This document shows positions 16,741 through 26,587 of a stretch of DNA of 64,000 nt, piece by piece. Position numbers and translations under genes: made by a program. How positions within the stretch are numbered: the stretch's first letter is position 1; each line of letters opens with the position of its first letter. Origin of the DNA: Shimia gijangensis (GTDB taxonomy: Bacteria > Pseudomonadota > Alphaproteobacteria > Rhodobacterales > Rhodobacteraceae); contig NZ_FQZQ01000015.1 in assembly GCF_900142085.1 (NCBI RefSeq), positions 53,885 through 117,884 of the forward strand. Reading direction: 5' to 3'. The notes under the pieces were generated by a model. It had not been told where the DNA came from. It worked only from the letters and a program-made list of their open reading frames with translations, and did not search any database.

Positions 16741-19296
16741 TCAATAAAGCCCGCCAGAGCTCATCGTGCCAAAATCGGCCTTAGGGCCAACCACGGTGGT
16801 TTCACCGCTCGATGTTGTCACCTCATGGCCACCGTGAGTCTGAACTTCGTCAAACAATGGCAAGTTCGATCCCATGGCAAAGCCCCCGTCAAATGTGATG
16901 CCAAACACTGGCTCTTCACCATCACGGAAATATTCAGCAACCACTGAAGCGCCGCCTGCGTCATTGGCCAGACGTGCGCCTGTGTAGCGGTCGATCTTGA
17001 TGAAATGCCCACCGGGTGGAACACGGAACTTGCCGCCACCGTATTTCTTGATCGCCTCTTTCATGAATTCCTGAAAGACAGGACCACAGGTTGTTCCGCC
17101 ATAGGCACCACGACCCAAGGGCCGAGGTCGATCATGGCCAATGTAGCAGCCCGCCACTATGGTACTGGTAAAGCCCACGAACCAGACATCCTTTGCCTCG
17201 TTGGTGGTACCGGTTTTGCCAGCCACTGGCACGGGCAGTTTAATCTGACTGGACGCCGTACCCCGGGTCACAACACCTTGCATCATCGACGTCAGTTGAT
17301 AGGCGGTGACCGCATCCATGACCCGTTCTCGGTTGGATACTATACGCGGTCCGCGGTCTGCAGTTATGTCCGACTGGCCGCAATCCGTGCAGTCTCGTTT
17401 GTCGTGGCGATAGATGGTTTTGCCATAGCGGTCCTGCACCCGGTCGACCAACGTCGGCTCCACCCGTTCGCCACCGTTGGCGAACATGGCATAGGCCGCA
17501 ACCATCTGGAAAAGCGTGGTTTCTTCCGACCCAAGCGAATTGGCCAGGAACTGCCCCATATTGTCGTAGACGCCAAATTTCTCGGCATAGTTTGCGACAA
17601 CATCCATGCCAACTTCTTGCGCCAAACGAATGGTCATCAGATTTCGGGACATCTCAATCCCGGTGCGCAACGGTGTCGGACCATAGAATTTGTTGGACGA
17701 GTTTCGCGGACGCCAAACGCCCTGCGGTGTGTCGATCTCAATCGGGGCATCAATTACAATTGTTGCGGGGCTATAGCCACTGTCCAGCGCCGACGCATAG
17801 ACAAAAGGCTTGAACGACGATCCCGGCTGACGTTTGGCTTGCGTCGCCCGGTTGAACACCGTGTCCTGATAGGAAAACCCACCCTGCATCGCAATCACAC
17901 GACCGTTGTTCACGTCCATGGCCATAAAGCCGCCCTGTACTTCGGGCACCTGCCGCAACGACCAGCGTACAAACTCTTCGGTGTCATCCTTGGTGATTGC
18001 CCGCACCAAGACAACGTCACCAACCGAGACCAGATCACCGGCAACTTTGCCCTTGCGCCCTTTTGAGCCGTCTTCGTTCAGCTTGCGTGCCCAGGTTACA
18101 TCTTTGGCCGGAATCCAGTGGCCGTCCGCATCATCCTGGACTTTTTCGATGCCGATACGGGCGTCTTTCTTGCCGATCTCAAGCACCACGGCGACGTGCC
18201 ATTTGCCATCCAGATCAACGTCTCTTGGCATTTCCAAATCAGCCAAGGCGGTGCGCCAGCCGTCTTCGTCCTGCATTTGTTCGGCGCTCAGCGTTTGTCC
18301 TGTTCCCCGCCAAAGTCCGCGTGAACGGTCATATTTTTCCAATGCGTGACGCAAGGCCCGCGCCGCAATCTCCTGCATTGCCGGATCAACCGTCGCCCGC
18401 ACAGTCATACCGCCGGTAAAAAACTCATCCTCACCAAAATCGCCGCTCAGCTGTCGACGGATTTCATCGGTGAAATAGTCGCGCGGCGGCAGGGTCGATT
18501 TGAAGCTGTCGAAGTCCCCGTTTTGGACCGATGCCAGAGGCAATTCCTTTTCTGCCTCGTAGGTCGCTGTGGTGATAAAGCCGTTTTCGGACATTTCCTT
18601 CAAAACAAAGTTCCGACGAGACAACACCCGTTCTTTGTTGCGAACCGGGTGGAATTTGCCCGGGGCTTTGGGCATCGAAGCCAGAGTTGCCGCTTCGTGG
18701 GGAGCCAGGTCAGACAACGGTTTGTTGAAATATGTCTGCGCCGCAGCGGCCACACCATAAGAGTTCTGGCCAAGAAAAATCTCGTTCAGATACAGTTCTA
18801 GGATTTGATCCTTGCTCAGCGTTTCTTCAACCCGCGTGGCGAGAATGATCTCTTTGATCTTGCGCTCGATTTTTCGGTCGCCAGAAAGAAGAAAGTTTTT
18901 CATCACCTGTTGGGTGATGGTTGACGCGCCGCGCACGTTGCTGCCACGTGACTTGACGGCCTCAAAGGCGGCAGCCGCGATCCCGCGCGCATCATATCCT
19001 GAGTGCAGGTAAAAGTTCTTGTCTTCGGCGGAAATGAAGGCTTGCTTCACCATGTCCGGAATTTGGTCTGACGGCACAAACAATCGTCGTTCTTGGGCAA
19101 ATTCATCAATGATCTGCCCCTCGCCCGAATAAATCCGGCTGATCGTCGGAGGCTTATATTGCGCAAGGCTTTCGTGGCTGGGCAGTTCACGGCCATACAT
19201 CCAGAACACGGCACCGATGGACAGTGCCACAATCGCCAAAGCCATCGTCACGAAGGTGAAAAGGCTTCCAAAAAAGGTCAGAATGGCTCGTAGCAC
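16741..19296 (-). CDS. mrcA: Penicillin-binding protein 1A (bifunctional class A PBP)
   Basis: At 851 residues this is a full-length peptidoglycan glycosyltransferase/transpeptidase. Layout: cytoplasmic tip, one membrane anchor (about 8-33), a GT51 domain with catalytic E91 in AEDKNFYLHSG and the ITQQVMKNFLL block, a large interdomain with an OB-like insertion, and a transpeptidase with the SxxK motif in PGSSFKPFVYA, SRN in EMSRNLMTI and KTGTTNE. It acts in the periplasm during cell elongation. The gene follows a peptidoglycan amidase gene on the same strand, a common alphaproteobacterial pairing. Confidence 0.97.
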   Translation of the reverse strand: MLRAILTFFGSLFTFVTMALAIVALSIGAVFWMYGRELPSHESLAQYKPPTISRIYSGEGQIIDEFAQERRLFVPSDQIPDMVKQAFISAEDKNFYLHSGYDARGIAAAAFEAVKSRGSNVRGASTITQQVMKNFLLSGDRKIERKIKEIILATRVEETLSKDQILELYLNEIFLGQNSYGVAAAAQTYFNKPLSDLAPHEAATLASMPKAPGKFHPVRNKERVLSRRNFVLKEMSENGFITTATYEAEKELPLASVQNGDFDSFKSTLPPRDYFTDEIRRQLSGDFGEDEFFTGGMTVRATVDPAMQEIAARALRHALEKYDRSRGLWRGTGQTLSAEQMQDEDGWRTALADLEMPRDVDLDGKWHVAVVLEIGKKDARIGIEKVQDDADGHWIPAKDVTWARKLNEDGSKGRKGKVAGDLVSVGDVVLVRAITKDDTEEFVRWSLRQVPEVQGGFMAMDVNNGRVIAMQGGFSYQDTVFNRATQAKRQPGSSFKPFVYASALDSGYSPATIVIDAPIEIDTPQGVWRPRNSSNKFYGPTPLRTGIEMSRNLMTIRLAQEVGMDVVANYAEKFGVYDNMGQFLANSLGSEETTLFQMVAAYAMFANGGERVEPTLVDRVQDRYGKTIYRHDKRDCTDCGQSDITADRGPRIVSNRERVMDAVTAYQLTSMMQGVVTRGTASSQIKLPVPVAGKTGTTNEAKDVWFVGFTSTIVAGCYIGHDRPRPLGRGAYGGTTCGPVFQEFMKEAIKKYGGGKFRVPPGGHFIKIDRYTGARLANDAGGASVVAEYFRDGEEPVFGITFDGGFAMGSNLPLFDEVQTHGGHEVTTSSGETTVVGPKADFGTMSSGGLY

Positions 19297-19428
19297 GTGT
19301 TGCTCCTGTGGCGCGTCGAAGGCTGCGCTTTATGCGTCGTCATCGTGAGACGACTCTATATAGTTCGTCGCGCGCCGGGTCAAAACACATCCCCGATAGA
19401 TTTGCGCGCGTTTTTGCCTGTGGTCGCG

Positions 19429-20649
19429 TTATTGGCGCACAAGCTCCCGCAGCAGTTTGTCCTCATCGCGCCAACGCAACAACCCGTCGCGAATGCCCCC
19501 GGCCATGACCGCTCGCCAATTCGGATCCTGCAGTCGTTCCAGATCAGCTTTGGAAGACAAAAATCCAACCTCGATCAGCACCGATGGAATATCGGCTGCT
19601 GTAAGAACCGAAAAACCGGCCTGTCGAAGTGGCTTTTTGTTGAGCGTTCCGCTGGCTTCTTTCATGGATGTCACCAGAGTTTTAGCCAATAAATTGGTCC
19701 GGGGTTGGGTCTCCATCCGTGCCAAGTCTAAAAGAACATCCGCCACCCGGTCATCCGCGCCAGTCAGATCAATTCCCGCAAGAATATCTGATCGGTCATG
19801 GCGCTCTGCCAAAATAGCCGAGGCCGCATCTGAGGCATCTTCGGACAGAGTGTACACAGTGGCGCCGGTTGCATGGCCCTGTTGCAGAGAATCCGCGTGC
19901 AGAGAGATGAAGACATCTGCACCTGCGGCATGGGCAATGGACACACGGCGTTCAAGCGATACAAACACATCCTCATCACGGGTCAAAATCACCTCAAACC
20001 CGCCGGTGCGGCGCAAGGTGTCGCGAATTTCGCGGGCAAATCGCAGCATCAGTTCCTTTTCCTGAGCCCCCTCACGTTCCGCACCGGGATCTATCCCGCC
20101 ATGTCCGGGGTCAAGTACCACCACAATCGGGGCCCAGTCAGGCCTCACCTTACCGTCTGACGCCTGCAATGCAGGTTCAGGCAAATCCCAACGCGGGTCA
20201 AACGGTGCGCCGGAGCGTGCTGCATAGGCTGCGGGCTCGGCAAGGCGCAACTCAACCGTCAGAACGCCACTTCCGTCCACGTCACTGACCTGCATTCCGG
20301 CCTTTTCCACAACCAGCGGGTCCTGCAGGTCCAGCACCATACGGCTCCAACCGGGGCGAAACTGACCAAATCTCAGGTCCGCAACCCCCTTGGCATCGCC
20401 CAATAGCGCGGCATCAAACCCACCCCAGTCAATTTCGCGAAAATCCAGAACCAGACGGCGTGGATCATCCAACTGAAAAATCCGCCATGGCACACCCTGA
20501 GACAACGCAAGTTCAAGACTCACGCCCCCGCGTCGCGCGTCGCTCAGATGGCTTTTGTCGGCATCAATGCGCGCCAGACCGCTGAAATCCTGTGCCAGCG
20601 CAGCGCCCGCCAGAAAAATGGCCATAAGCGTTGAAAAAAATCTGCTCAT
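19429..20649 (-). CDS. amiC: N-acetylmuramoyl-L-alanine amidase (AmiC-type)
   Basis: The 406-residue exported enzyme cleaves peptide stems from glycan strands. From the ATG at 20649 (GGAGC upstream) there is a clean signal peptide ending AGAALAQ. An AMIN domain follows (about residues 25-140, peptidoglycan/septum targeting), then an Amidase_3 domain (about 160-390) with the zinc ligands His in LDPGHGGIDPGA, His in FISLHADS and the catalytic Glu in VLIEVGFLS. The upstream extension to 20676 lacks a ribosome site. It is probably co-transcribed with the PBP1A gene 132 bases downstream. Confidence 0.93.
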   Translation of the reverse strand: MSRFFSTLMAIFLAGAALAQDFSGLARIDADKSHLSDARRGGVSLELALSQGVPWRIFQLDDPRRLVLDFREIDWGGFDAALLGDAKGVADLRFGQFRPGWSRMVLDLQDPLVVEKAGMQVSDVDGSGVLTVELRLAEPAAYAARSGAPFDPRWDLPEPALQASDGKVRPDWAPIVVVLDPGHGGIDPGAEREGAQEKELMLRFAREIRDTLRRTGGFEVILTRDEDVFVSLERRVSIAHAAGADVFISLHADSLQQGHATGATVYTLSEDASDAASAILAERHDRSDILAGIDLTGADDRVADVLLDLARMETQPRTNLLAKTLVTSMKEASGTLNKKPLRQAGFSVLTAADIPSVLIEVGFLSSKADLERLQDPNWRAVMAGGIRDGLLRWRDEDKLLRELVRQ

Positions 20650-20708
20650 CCGGTGCTCCGGTTTCTTGTTGGCCATAAGTCTATACGACGCGTGCGCCCC
20701 TGAACACC

Positions 20709-21860
20709 TCAGACGTGACCGCGCGCCTTCATGAAGCGCTCTAGTCGCCCGAGCCCATCGATAATGTCAGCGGTCGCGCGGGCGTAAGAAAATCGTAACG
20801 TCCCTGCCCCACGGATCGGATCAAAATCCAAACCCGGCGTCACCGCCACGCCAACCTCGTCCAGAATTTCACGGGCAAAGGCGCGGCTGTCGTCGGTATA
20901 TTTGCTCACATCCACATAAAAATAGAACGCCCCGTCAGGTGGTGCAAAGCGATCAAACCCCGCCTTGGGCAGCCCTTCGGCCATCAATTTGCGATTGGCG
21001 CGGTAGACATCCATATTGGCCTGCAGCTCTTCGTGGCAATCCATCGCCGCAAGTGCCGCCACCTGACTGGCGTGCGGTGCACAGATAAACATGTTCTGGG
21101 CCAGACGCTCAATCAGGCGCACATGCGCGTCTGGCACCACCATCCAGCCAACGCGCCAGCCCGTCATGGAAAAATACTTGGAAAAGGAATTGATGACATA
21201 GGCGTCATCGGTCAATTCCAGAGCCGTTACGGCCTTGGCTTCATATTCAACCCCGTGATAAATTTCGTCACTGATAAAGGCCGCATTTTTTGACGCTGCC
21301 GCGTCGATCAAGGCCTGCATCGCAGGCGTGTCCAGCATCGTACCCGTGGGATTCGCAGGTGATGCAACCATCAATCCCTGCACGTCCAGTTCTGCAAAAT
21401 CGGCAGGCACAGGTTGAAGGAGATTTGCATTCGATGTCTGCAAATCAACCGGTTGCAAAGACAAGGCTTTGAGAATTTGTCGATATGACGGATAACCCGG
21501 CGCCCCAATGGCCACACGGTCTCCGGCCTCAAACAGGGCGGTAAAGGCCAGCAGGAAGGCCCCCGACGATCCCGGCGTGACAATCACACGCCCTGGATCA
21601 AGATCGGCATTGTACCAGTCCCCGTAAAGCTGGGCGATCCGCTTGCGCAGCTCTGGGATACCCAAAGCCACCGTATAGCCAAGAGCGTCCTGCTCCATCG
21701 CTTCGGCAAGAGCCCGCCGAGCGCCAGCCGGAGCCGCCGTTCCGGGCTGGCCCACCTCCATATGGATGATATGACGTCCCGAGGCTTCAGCCTGACGTGC
21801 CGCCTCCATCACGTCCATCACAATAAAGGGATCGACCTCCCCGCGTCTTGAGTTCCGCAT
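20709..21860 (-). CDS. PLP-dependent class I/II aminotransferase
   Basis: The 383-residue fold-type I aminotransferase has the cofactor lysine in INSFSKYFSMTGWRVGW and the substrate/PLP pocket motifs VASPANPTGTML, ISDEIYHG and the C-terminal Arg in LRFSYARATAD. Its short N-terminus and HMEVGQPGTAAP fit the aspartate/alanine aminotransferase-like group, but the amino acid partner is uncertain. I chose ATG 21860, which has AGGA ten bases upstream. The alternative start at 21884 would overlap the divergent protease gene more deeply. Confidence 0.92.
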   Translation of the reverse strand: MRNSRRGEVDPFIVMDVMEAARQAEASGRHIIHMEVGQPGTAAPAGARRALAEAMEQDALGYTVALGIPELRKRIAQLYGDWYNADLDPGRVIVTPGSSGAFLLAFTALFEAGDRVAIGAPGYPSYRQILKALSLQPVDLQTSNANLLQPVPADFAELDVQGLMVASPANPTGTMLDTPAMQALIDAAASKNAAFISDEIYHGVEYEAKAVTALELTDDAYVINSFSKYFSMTGWRVGWMVVPDAHVRLIERLAQNMFICAPHASQVAALAAMDCHEELQANMDVYRANRKLMAEGLPKAGFDRFAPPDGAFYFYVDVSKYTDDSRAFAREILDEVGVAVTPGLDFDPIRGAGTLRFSYARATADIIDGLGRLERFMKARGHV

Positions 21861-21900
21861 GTTTTTCGTTCCTATTGCACCCATGGTCTTTCAACGTGAA

Positions 21901-23247
21901 ATGACGGCTTCGTCAATCCTGTCTTTGCGCCTGATGGTCGGCGTTTTTCTTTCTTTGGCGTTGATCGTCGCTGCCATTCCGGCGCGCGCTGTGTCACTGA
22001 TCCGCGATCCGGACATTGAATATGCTTTGGCGCACGTGGCCGAACCTATTCTGCTTGCAGCAGGGCTCGGCAGCAATGTGCGCATTCTCGTGGCCAATGA
22101 CAAATCCCTGAACGCCTTTGTTTTGGACAATAACCACATCTTTATCCACCTTGGCATGCTTCAAAAACTGGACACACCAGAAAAACTGCAGGCCGTGATT
22201 GCCCATGAAGTAGCCCATATCACCAATGGTCATATCACCCGCCGGATCAGCAATATGGGAACCGCGCAATCTGCGGCCAGTCTTGGGTTGGCGTTGGCTC
22301 TGGCTGTTGCCGCCGCGACAGGGAACGGGGAATTAGGCGCCGGGCTGGCTTTGGGTCTGACATCTGCAGCCAACCGTCGTTTTCTGGCCCACACGCGCGC
22401 CGAAGAAGCCGCGGCAGATCAATCTGGCGTGCGCTACATGGCACGCAGTGGTGTCGATCCGCGCGGTGCTGTCGAAGTGCACGACATGTTTCGCGGCCAA
22501 GAGCTGCTGAACACATCCCGTCAGGACCCTTATGTGCGATCGCACCCGCTCTCGCGGGATCGGATGCGCGCCATGCAAAACTTTGTGGACACCTACAGCG
22601 GAACTCCAAAACCCCAGCCAGACGCGAGTTACTGGTTTCACCGCGCCCGTGGCAAGGCTTCGGCCTTTTCGCGCTCGGCCAAATGGACACTGCAACGCGC
22701 CGACGAAAGCCCCACCCAAGATATCCGCGCCATGCGTGAAGCGATTGCTTATCTGAAACTATCAGACAGCGGCCGGGCCCGCGCCAAAATTAACCAAGCA
22801 TTGGAACTGCGCCCGAATGATCCTTTCTATTATGAACTTAAGGGGCAGATCCTTTTGGAAACCCGTCATTTCAAGGACGCCGTCACAGCCTATGAACGCG
22901 CAGTAGAACTGGAGCCTGATAACGCCCTTTGTCTGGCGGGGTATGGGCGATCCCTGCTGGCAGCAGGCCGCAGCAAAGATGCGCTGGCAGCATTGGAAAA
23001 GGCCCGCTCGCGTGACTTTCGCGACGCACGTATGCTGCGCGATTTGGGGCAGGCCTATGCCGAAACCGGACAAAACGGGCAAGCCTCACTTGCAACTGCA
23101 GAAAGATACGCATTGCAGGGCCGCTTGAAAGATGCAGAAATTCACGCCAAACGTGCGAGCGGATTGCTGCCGCGCGGCTCAAGCGCTTGGCGCCGGGCAG
23201 AAGATATCATAATGGCCGCGAAACGTGCGGACCCAAAGAGAAATTGA
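21901..23247 (+). CDS. M48 family metalloprotease with C-terminal TPR repeats (BepA/YfgC-like)
   Basis: From ATG 21901 the 448-residue protein has a signal peptide (cleavage after IPARA near residue 30), a zinc protease domain with HEVAH (H102, E103, H106) and a downstream Glu in RAEEAAADQSG, and a TPR region (about 285-445, containing the TPR-like DPFYYELKGQILLETRHF and AVELEPDNALCLAGYGRSLL). BepA-type proteins degrade stalled outer-membrane proteins and help LptD assembly in the periplasm. In-frame ATGs at 21859 and 21883 exist, but the first overlaps the divergent gene. The next gene starts 13 bases later, so the two likely form an envelope quality-control operon. Confidence 0.92.
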   Translation: MTASSILSLRLMVGVFLSLALIVAAIPARAVSLIRDPDIEYALAHVAEPILLAAGLGSNVRILVANDKSLNAFVLDNNHIFIHLGMLQKLDTPEKLQAVIAHEVAHITNGHITRRISNMGTAQSAASLGLALALAVAAATGNGELGAGLALGLTSAANRRFLAHTRAEEAAADQSGVRYMARSGVDPRGAVEVHDMFRGQELLNTSRQDPYVRSHPLSRDRMRAMQNFVDTYSGTPKPQPDASYWFHRARGKASAFSRSAKWTLQRADESPTQDIRAMREAIAYLKLSDSGRARAKINQALELRPNDPFYYELKGQILLETRHFKDAVTAYERAVELEPDNALCLAGYGRSLLAAGRSKDALAALEKARSRDFRDARMLRDLGQAYAETGQNGQASLATAERYALQGRLKDAEIHAKRASGLLPRGSSAWRRAEDIIMAAKRADPKRN

Positions 23248-23260
23248 AACGGAGTACCCA

Positions 23261-24007
23261 ATGATCCGCACCCTGACCAAAGCCGCGGCCATGTCGCTGA
23301 TTGCATGGCCAGCACTGGCCCTGGACCTTGATGCCATGAGCGATGCAGAACGACAGGCTTTTCGTGCCGAAGTTCGTGCCTACCTGATGGAGAACCCTGA
23401 GGTGATCATGGAAGCCGTGGAGGTGCTGCGCCAACGGGACGCCGCTGCCGAGGCCGCCAACGATATGGATTTGGTTCAGGCTTACGCATCCGAAATCTTT
23501 GACGATGGCTATAGCTGGGTTGGTGGCAATCCCGATGGAGATATCACGCTGGTTGAGTTTCTGGATTATCGCTGCGGGTATTGCAAAAAGGCACATGGCG
23601 AAGTCAAGGAACTGGTCGAGTCGGATGGCAATATCCGCCTGATTTACAAAGAACTGCCTATTCTGGGCGAAGATTCGGTCTTGGCTTCGCGCTTTGCTGT
23701 GGCTGTGAAACAGGTTGAAGGCAATGACGCCTATGCAGACACCCATGATGCGTTGATGGCGATGAAGGGAGAAGTGACTCCAACCGCATTGTCACGTCTG
23801 GCCGAGGCTTTGGGATATGATTCTGAGGCCATCATGGACCAGATGGACACGGACGACGTTGCCGAAGAAATCGCCAAGACCCGGGCCCTTGCAGCGCGGC
23901 TCAGCATTTCGGGCACGCCGACTTTCGTCATGAAAGACGAGTTGTTGCGCGGCTATGCACCTTTGGATGTGATGCGGGCGCTTGTGGCAGGAAAACGTGA
24001 CGGCTGA
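23261..24007 (+). CDS. DsbA-family thiol oxidoreductase (ScsC/Com1-like)
   Basis: The 248-residue periplasmic protein has a signal peptide (cleavage after LIAWPALA), an N-terminal helical region (about 22-85) that in ScsC-like relatives mediates oligomerisation, and a thioredoxin fold with active site C105-G-Y-C108 and the cis-Pro loop SGTPTFVM. It likely forms or isomerises disulfides in exported proteins. The ATG at 23261 has GGAG seven bases upstream. A palindromic repeat copy follows the stop. Confidence 0.93.
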   Translation: MIRTLTKAAAMSLIAWPALALDLDAMSDAERQAFRAEVRAYLMENPEVIMEAVEVLRQRDAAAEAANDMDLVQAYASEIFDDGYSWVGGNPDGDITLVEFLDYRCGYCKKAHGEVKELVESDGNIRLIYKELPILGEDSVLASRFAVAVKQVEGNDAYADTHDALMAMKGEVTPTALSRLAEALGYDSEAIMDQMDTDDVAEEIAKTRALAARLSISGTPTFVMKDELLRGYAPLDVMRALVAGKRDG

Positions 24008-24028
24008 TCACCCGGACCTCATGAGTGG

Positions 24029-24096
24029 AGAGCAAAGGGCGTTTCCCTTCCCGTGGCCTTTGCCTAGCAAAGACCATGCTCACCCCAGAGTGTTTA
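24029..24096 (-). repeat. Palindromic intergenic repeat, copy 3
   Basis: On the minus strand: CTCTGGGGTGAGC, then the stem ATGGTCTTTGC-TAG-GCAAAGGCCAC (mostly paired), then GGGAAGGGAAACGCCC. It lies between the convergent dsbA-like and ispG genes, so it could also end both transcripts. Confidence 0.65.
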
Positions 24097-24119
24097 GAAA
24101 ACTCGAAAGATGAGGACAG

Positions 24120-25238
24120 TTAGCCCTCTACCAGTGTCGCTTCGATTTCAGTGGCGCGTTTTTCGACCTGTTCGACGATGTGATCGACCATCTGGTCATT
24201 GGACAGTTTGTGGCTTTGTTTGCCTGCCAGATAAACCATGCCCGATCCGGCGCCACCGCCCGTAAAGCCCACATCTGTCATCAACGCCTCGCCCGGACCA
24301 TTCACCACGCAGCCAATGATCGACAGGCTCATTGGGGTGTGAATATGCGCCAGACGCATCTCAAGCGCCTCAACTGTCTTGATGACGTCAAAGCCCTGAC
24401 GTGCGCAGGACGGGCAGGAAATAATATTGACGCCGCGGTGACGCAGGCCCAGTGATTTCAGGATTTCAAAGCCGACTTTGACCTCTTCCACCGGATCAGC
24501 ACTTAGGCTGACGCGGATTGTGTCGCCAATCCCCATCCAAAGAAGTTGACCCAGGCCAATGGCAGATTTGATCGTGCCACTGACAAAGCCACCCGCCTCG
24601 GTCACGCCCAGATGAATTGGCGCATCGGTGGCTTCGGCCAATTGCTGATAGGCAGCGGCCGTCATGAAGACATCTGAGGCTTTGACGCTGATTTTGTATT
24701 CGTGGAAATCATTGTCTTCGAGGATCCGGATATGCTCAAGACCGCTTTCGACCATCGCATCCGGGCAAGGTTCGCCGTATTTGTCGAGCAGGTGTTTTTC
24801 CAGCGAGCCCGCGTTCACACCAATACGGATAGAACATCCATGGTCCTTGGCGGCCTGGATGACGTCTTTTACCCGTTTTTCATCACCGATATTGCCCGGA
24901 TTGATGCGCAGACAGGCCGCGCCAGCCTCGGCAGCTTCGATGGCGCGTTTATAGTGGAAGTGGATGTCGGCGACGATCGGCACCGGGCTTTCGCGCACCA
25001 CCTCTTTGAGAGCAGCAGTTGCTGCGGCATCCGGGGTCGAGACACGCACGATGTCAGCCCCGGCTTCGGCGGCCGCCAGAACTTGTCCCACGGTCGCTTT
25101 GACATCCGAGCTGTCAGTGTTGGTCATGGTCTGCACAGCAATCGGCGCATCGCCCCCTACTGGCACATTGCCCACGTGGATTTGCCGGGACTTGCGCCGT
25201 TCAATGTTGCGCCATGGACGAATATGATTGATCGACAT
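24120..25238 (-). CDS. ispG: 4-hydroxy-3-methylbut-2-en-1-yl diphosphate synthase
   Basis: IspG converts MEcPP to HMBPP in the MEP isoprenoid pathway, using a [4Fe-4S] cluster. The 372-residue protein has the TIM-barrel N-terminus ([30 protein letters not shown]) and the C-terminal cluster ligands in [12 protein letters not shown] and [13 protein letters not shown] 25238 has GAGGGG ten bases upstream; the frame continues five codons to a GTG at 25253, which I reject. It lies 70 bases downstream of the rodZ-like gene, a pairing found in many bacteria. Confidence 0.96.
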   Translation of the reverse strand: MSINHIRPWRNIERRKSRQIHVGNVPVGGDAPIAVQTMTNTDSSDVKATVGQVLAAAEAGADIVRVSTPDAAATAALKEVVRESPVPIVADIHFHYKRAIEAAEAGAACLRINPGNIGDEKRVKDVIQAAKDHGCSIRIGVNAGSLEKHLLDKYGEPCPDAMVESGLEHIRILEDNDFHEYKISVKASDVFMTAAAYQQLAEATDAPIHLGVTEAGGFVSGTIKSAIGLGQLLWMGIGDTIRVSLSADPVEEVKVGFEILKSLGLRHRGVNIISCPSCARQGFDVIKTVEALEMRLAHIHTPMSLSIIGCVVNGPGEALMTDVGFTGGGAGSGMVYLAGKQSHKLSNDQMVDHIVEQVEKRATEIEATLVEG

Positions 25239-25308
25239 GAAAAAGCCCCTCACCAGCTATGGTTCAGGGCTTATGTATGTCGGTTCTGGGAAGGGGGCAA
25301 TGGGGGGA

Positions 25309-26478
25309 TTAATTACCCGCCAACGCCGCGGCATCAGCCTCGGCCACAATCCGCGCCAGTTCAGGATCGCCACCCAGATCAGCCAGATCATAATTCTGCA
25401 TCAAAGCATCACGGTCCAGCGCCAGATCGCCAATCCGGTTGGCCCCACTGCCAGCCGGACCAAACAGCGCTCCGTTCAGTTTGAAATAAACTGATCCACT
25501 CATCCCAGCGCTTAAAGTTGGGGCTTCTTCGGTGGTTGGTAGAGTAAACTCTTCACCCGCATCAAGGATTTTCTCCAAGATAACCGAGCCATCCGCCGCC
25601 CGCACACGCACCCAAGCCGGGCGCACGGCCATAAGAACGATTTCCGAAGACCCGGCCTCAAGCACTTGCGGAGTAGATCGCGTCGTGGACGTGTCCGACT
25701 GAGCCATAAGAACAGGCGTGTCAGGTGTGAACAGTCCGATCGAAGACGGATCGAGCGTCGAGATGGGCGCATCACGCGCCACCATCACCGGTACATCCAG
25801 CGCTTCGGGACGATAAAGGCGGTCCAGAGCATCAGCCGAAGCCGAGAACCCGACAACGCTCGCACCGGATGAGGCGGTCGCCTCTTTCAGAGGATCAAGA
25901 TCCGAAGCCACGACCGGCGTTTGGTCCACCGGAGCCAGCGTGACTCGTTGAATTTCATTCAAAGCCGACCAGCCGCCATAGCCAATTGCGGCAATCAAAG
26001 CCACCAGCACCAACGACGATCCGATGGCACGCGGTTCAATCCGCGAAAGCAGGGATTCCTGCTCGGGCGTGAACGGCAGAACTGGTTTTTTGAAAGGATC
26101 TGTTTCGACTGCTGTAACAGGGCCATCCGACTTGCGAATTGTCGACGCTTCGGCGGACATGCCGTGCGCGGTTGAAAATCCGCTTTCGCGGCAAAAGGTT
26201 TCAAAGGACGTTTCAGGATCCATGCCCAGATAGCGTGCATAAGACCGCACATAGCCTGCGATAAAGCCGGGTGTCTCAAAGGCCGAAGGGTCGCTGTTTT
26301 CGATGGCAGAAATATATGCTGCACGGATGCGCAACTCGCGTTGCACGTCCAATAAAGATTTCCCCAAAGTCGCGCGTTCCCCGCGCATCATGTCCCCAAG
26401 ACGAAGATCGTAATCGTCGAATCCCTTGGGGCCTACCTCTGGCTCTTCTGATTTGCGCTGTCCCTTGCGCCTGATCAT
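25309..26478 (-). CDS. rodZ: RodZ-like cytoskeletal/HTH membrane protein
   Basis: The 389-residue protein has an N-terminal HTH_25 domain (about residues 26-100, with LGDMMRGERATLGKSLLDVQRELRIRAAYI split by the helices and FETPGFIAGYVRSYARYLGMD), one membrane helix (about 150-172), a linker, and a C-terminal periplasmic DUF4115 domain (about 285-345, with MAVRPAWVRVRAADG). This is the RodZ layout, where the HTH links MreB filaments to the wall machinery. A long Ala/Asp-rich tail follows. Orthology is inferred from architecture plus adjacency to ispG. Confidence 0.88.
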   Translation of the reverse strand: MIRRKGQRKSEEPEVGPKGFDDYDLRLGDMMRGERATLGKSLLDVQRELRIRAAYISAIENSDPSAFETPGFIAGYVRSYARYLGMDPETSFETFCRESGFSTAHGMSAEASTIRKSDGPVTAVETDPFKKPVLPFTPEQESLLSRIEPRAIGSSLVLVALIAAIGYGGWSALNEIQRVTLAPVDQTPVVASDLDPLKEATASSGASVVGFSASADALDRLYRPEALDVPVMVARDAPISTLDPSSIGLFTPDTPVLMAQSDTSTTRSTPQVLEAGSSEIVLMAVRPAWVRVRAADGSVILEKILDAGEEFTLPTTEEAPTLSAGMSGSVYFKLNGALFGPAGSGANRIGDLALDRDALMQNYDLADLGGDPELARIVAEADAAALAGN

Positions 26479-26557
26479 GCCGTTCGCCTCACTGCAATGC
26501 CGATCCGTTATCTTTCCCGATTCGGATCGGGCCCTTTGTTGAGGCTACGGTAACATA

Positions 26558-26575
26558 GTGCAACAATTATTGCAC
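26558..26575. promoter_or_regulatory. Inverted repeat between hemA and the rodZ-like gene
   Basis: GTGCAA-CAATTA-TTGCAC is a perfect 6-bp-arm repeat. A second small hairpin (CCCGAT-TCGG-ATCGGG) lies nearby at about 26517-26532. Either may be part of the rodZ promoter or of hemA transcript ending; neither has a clear U tract. Confidence 0.35.
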
Positions 26576-26587
26576 CTGCGACGGGGG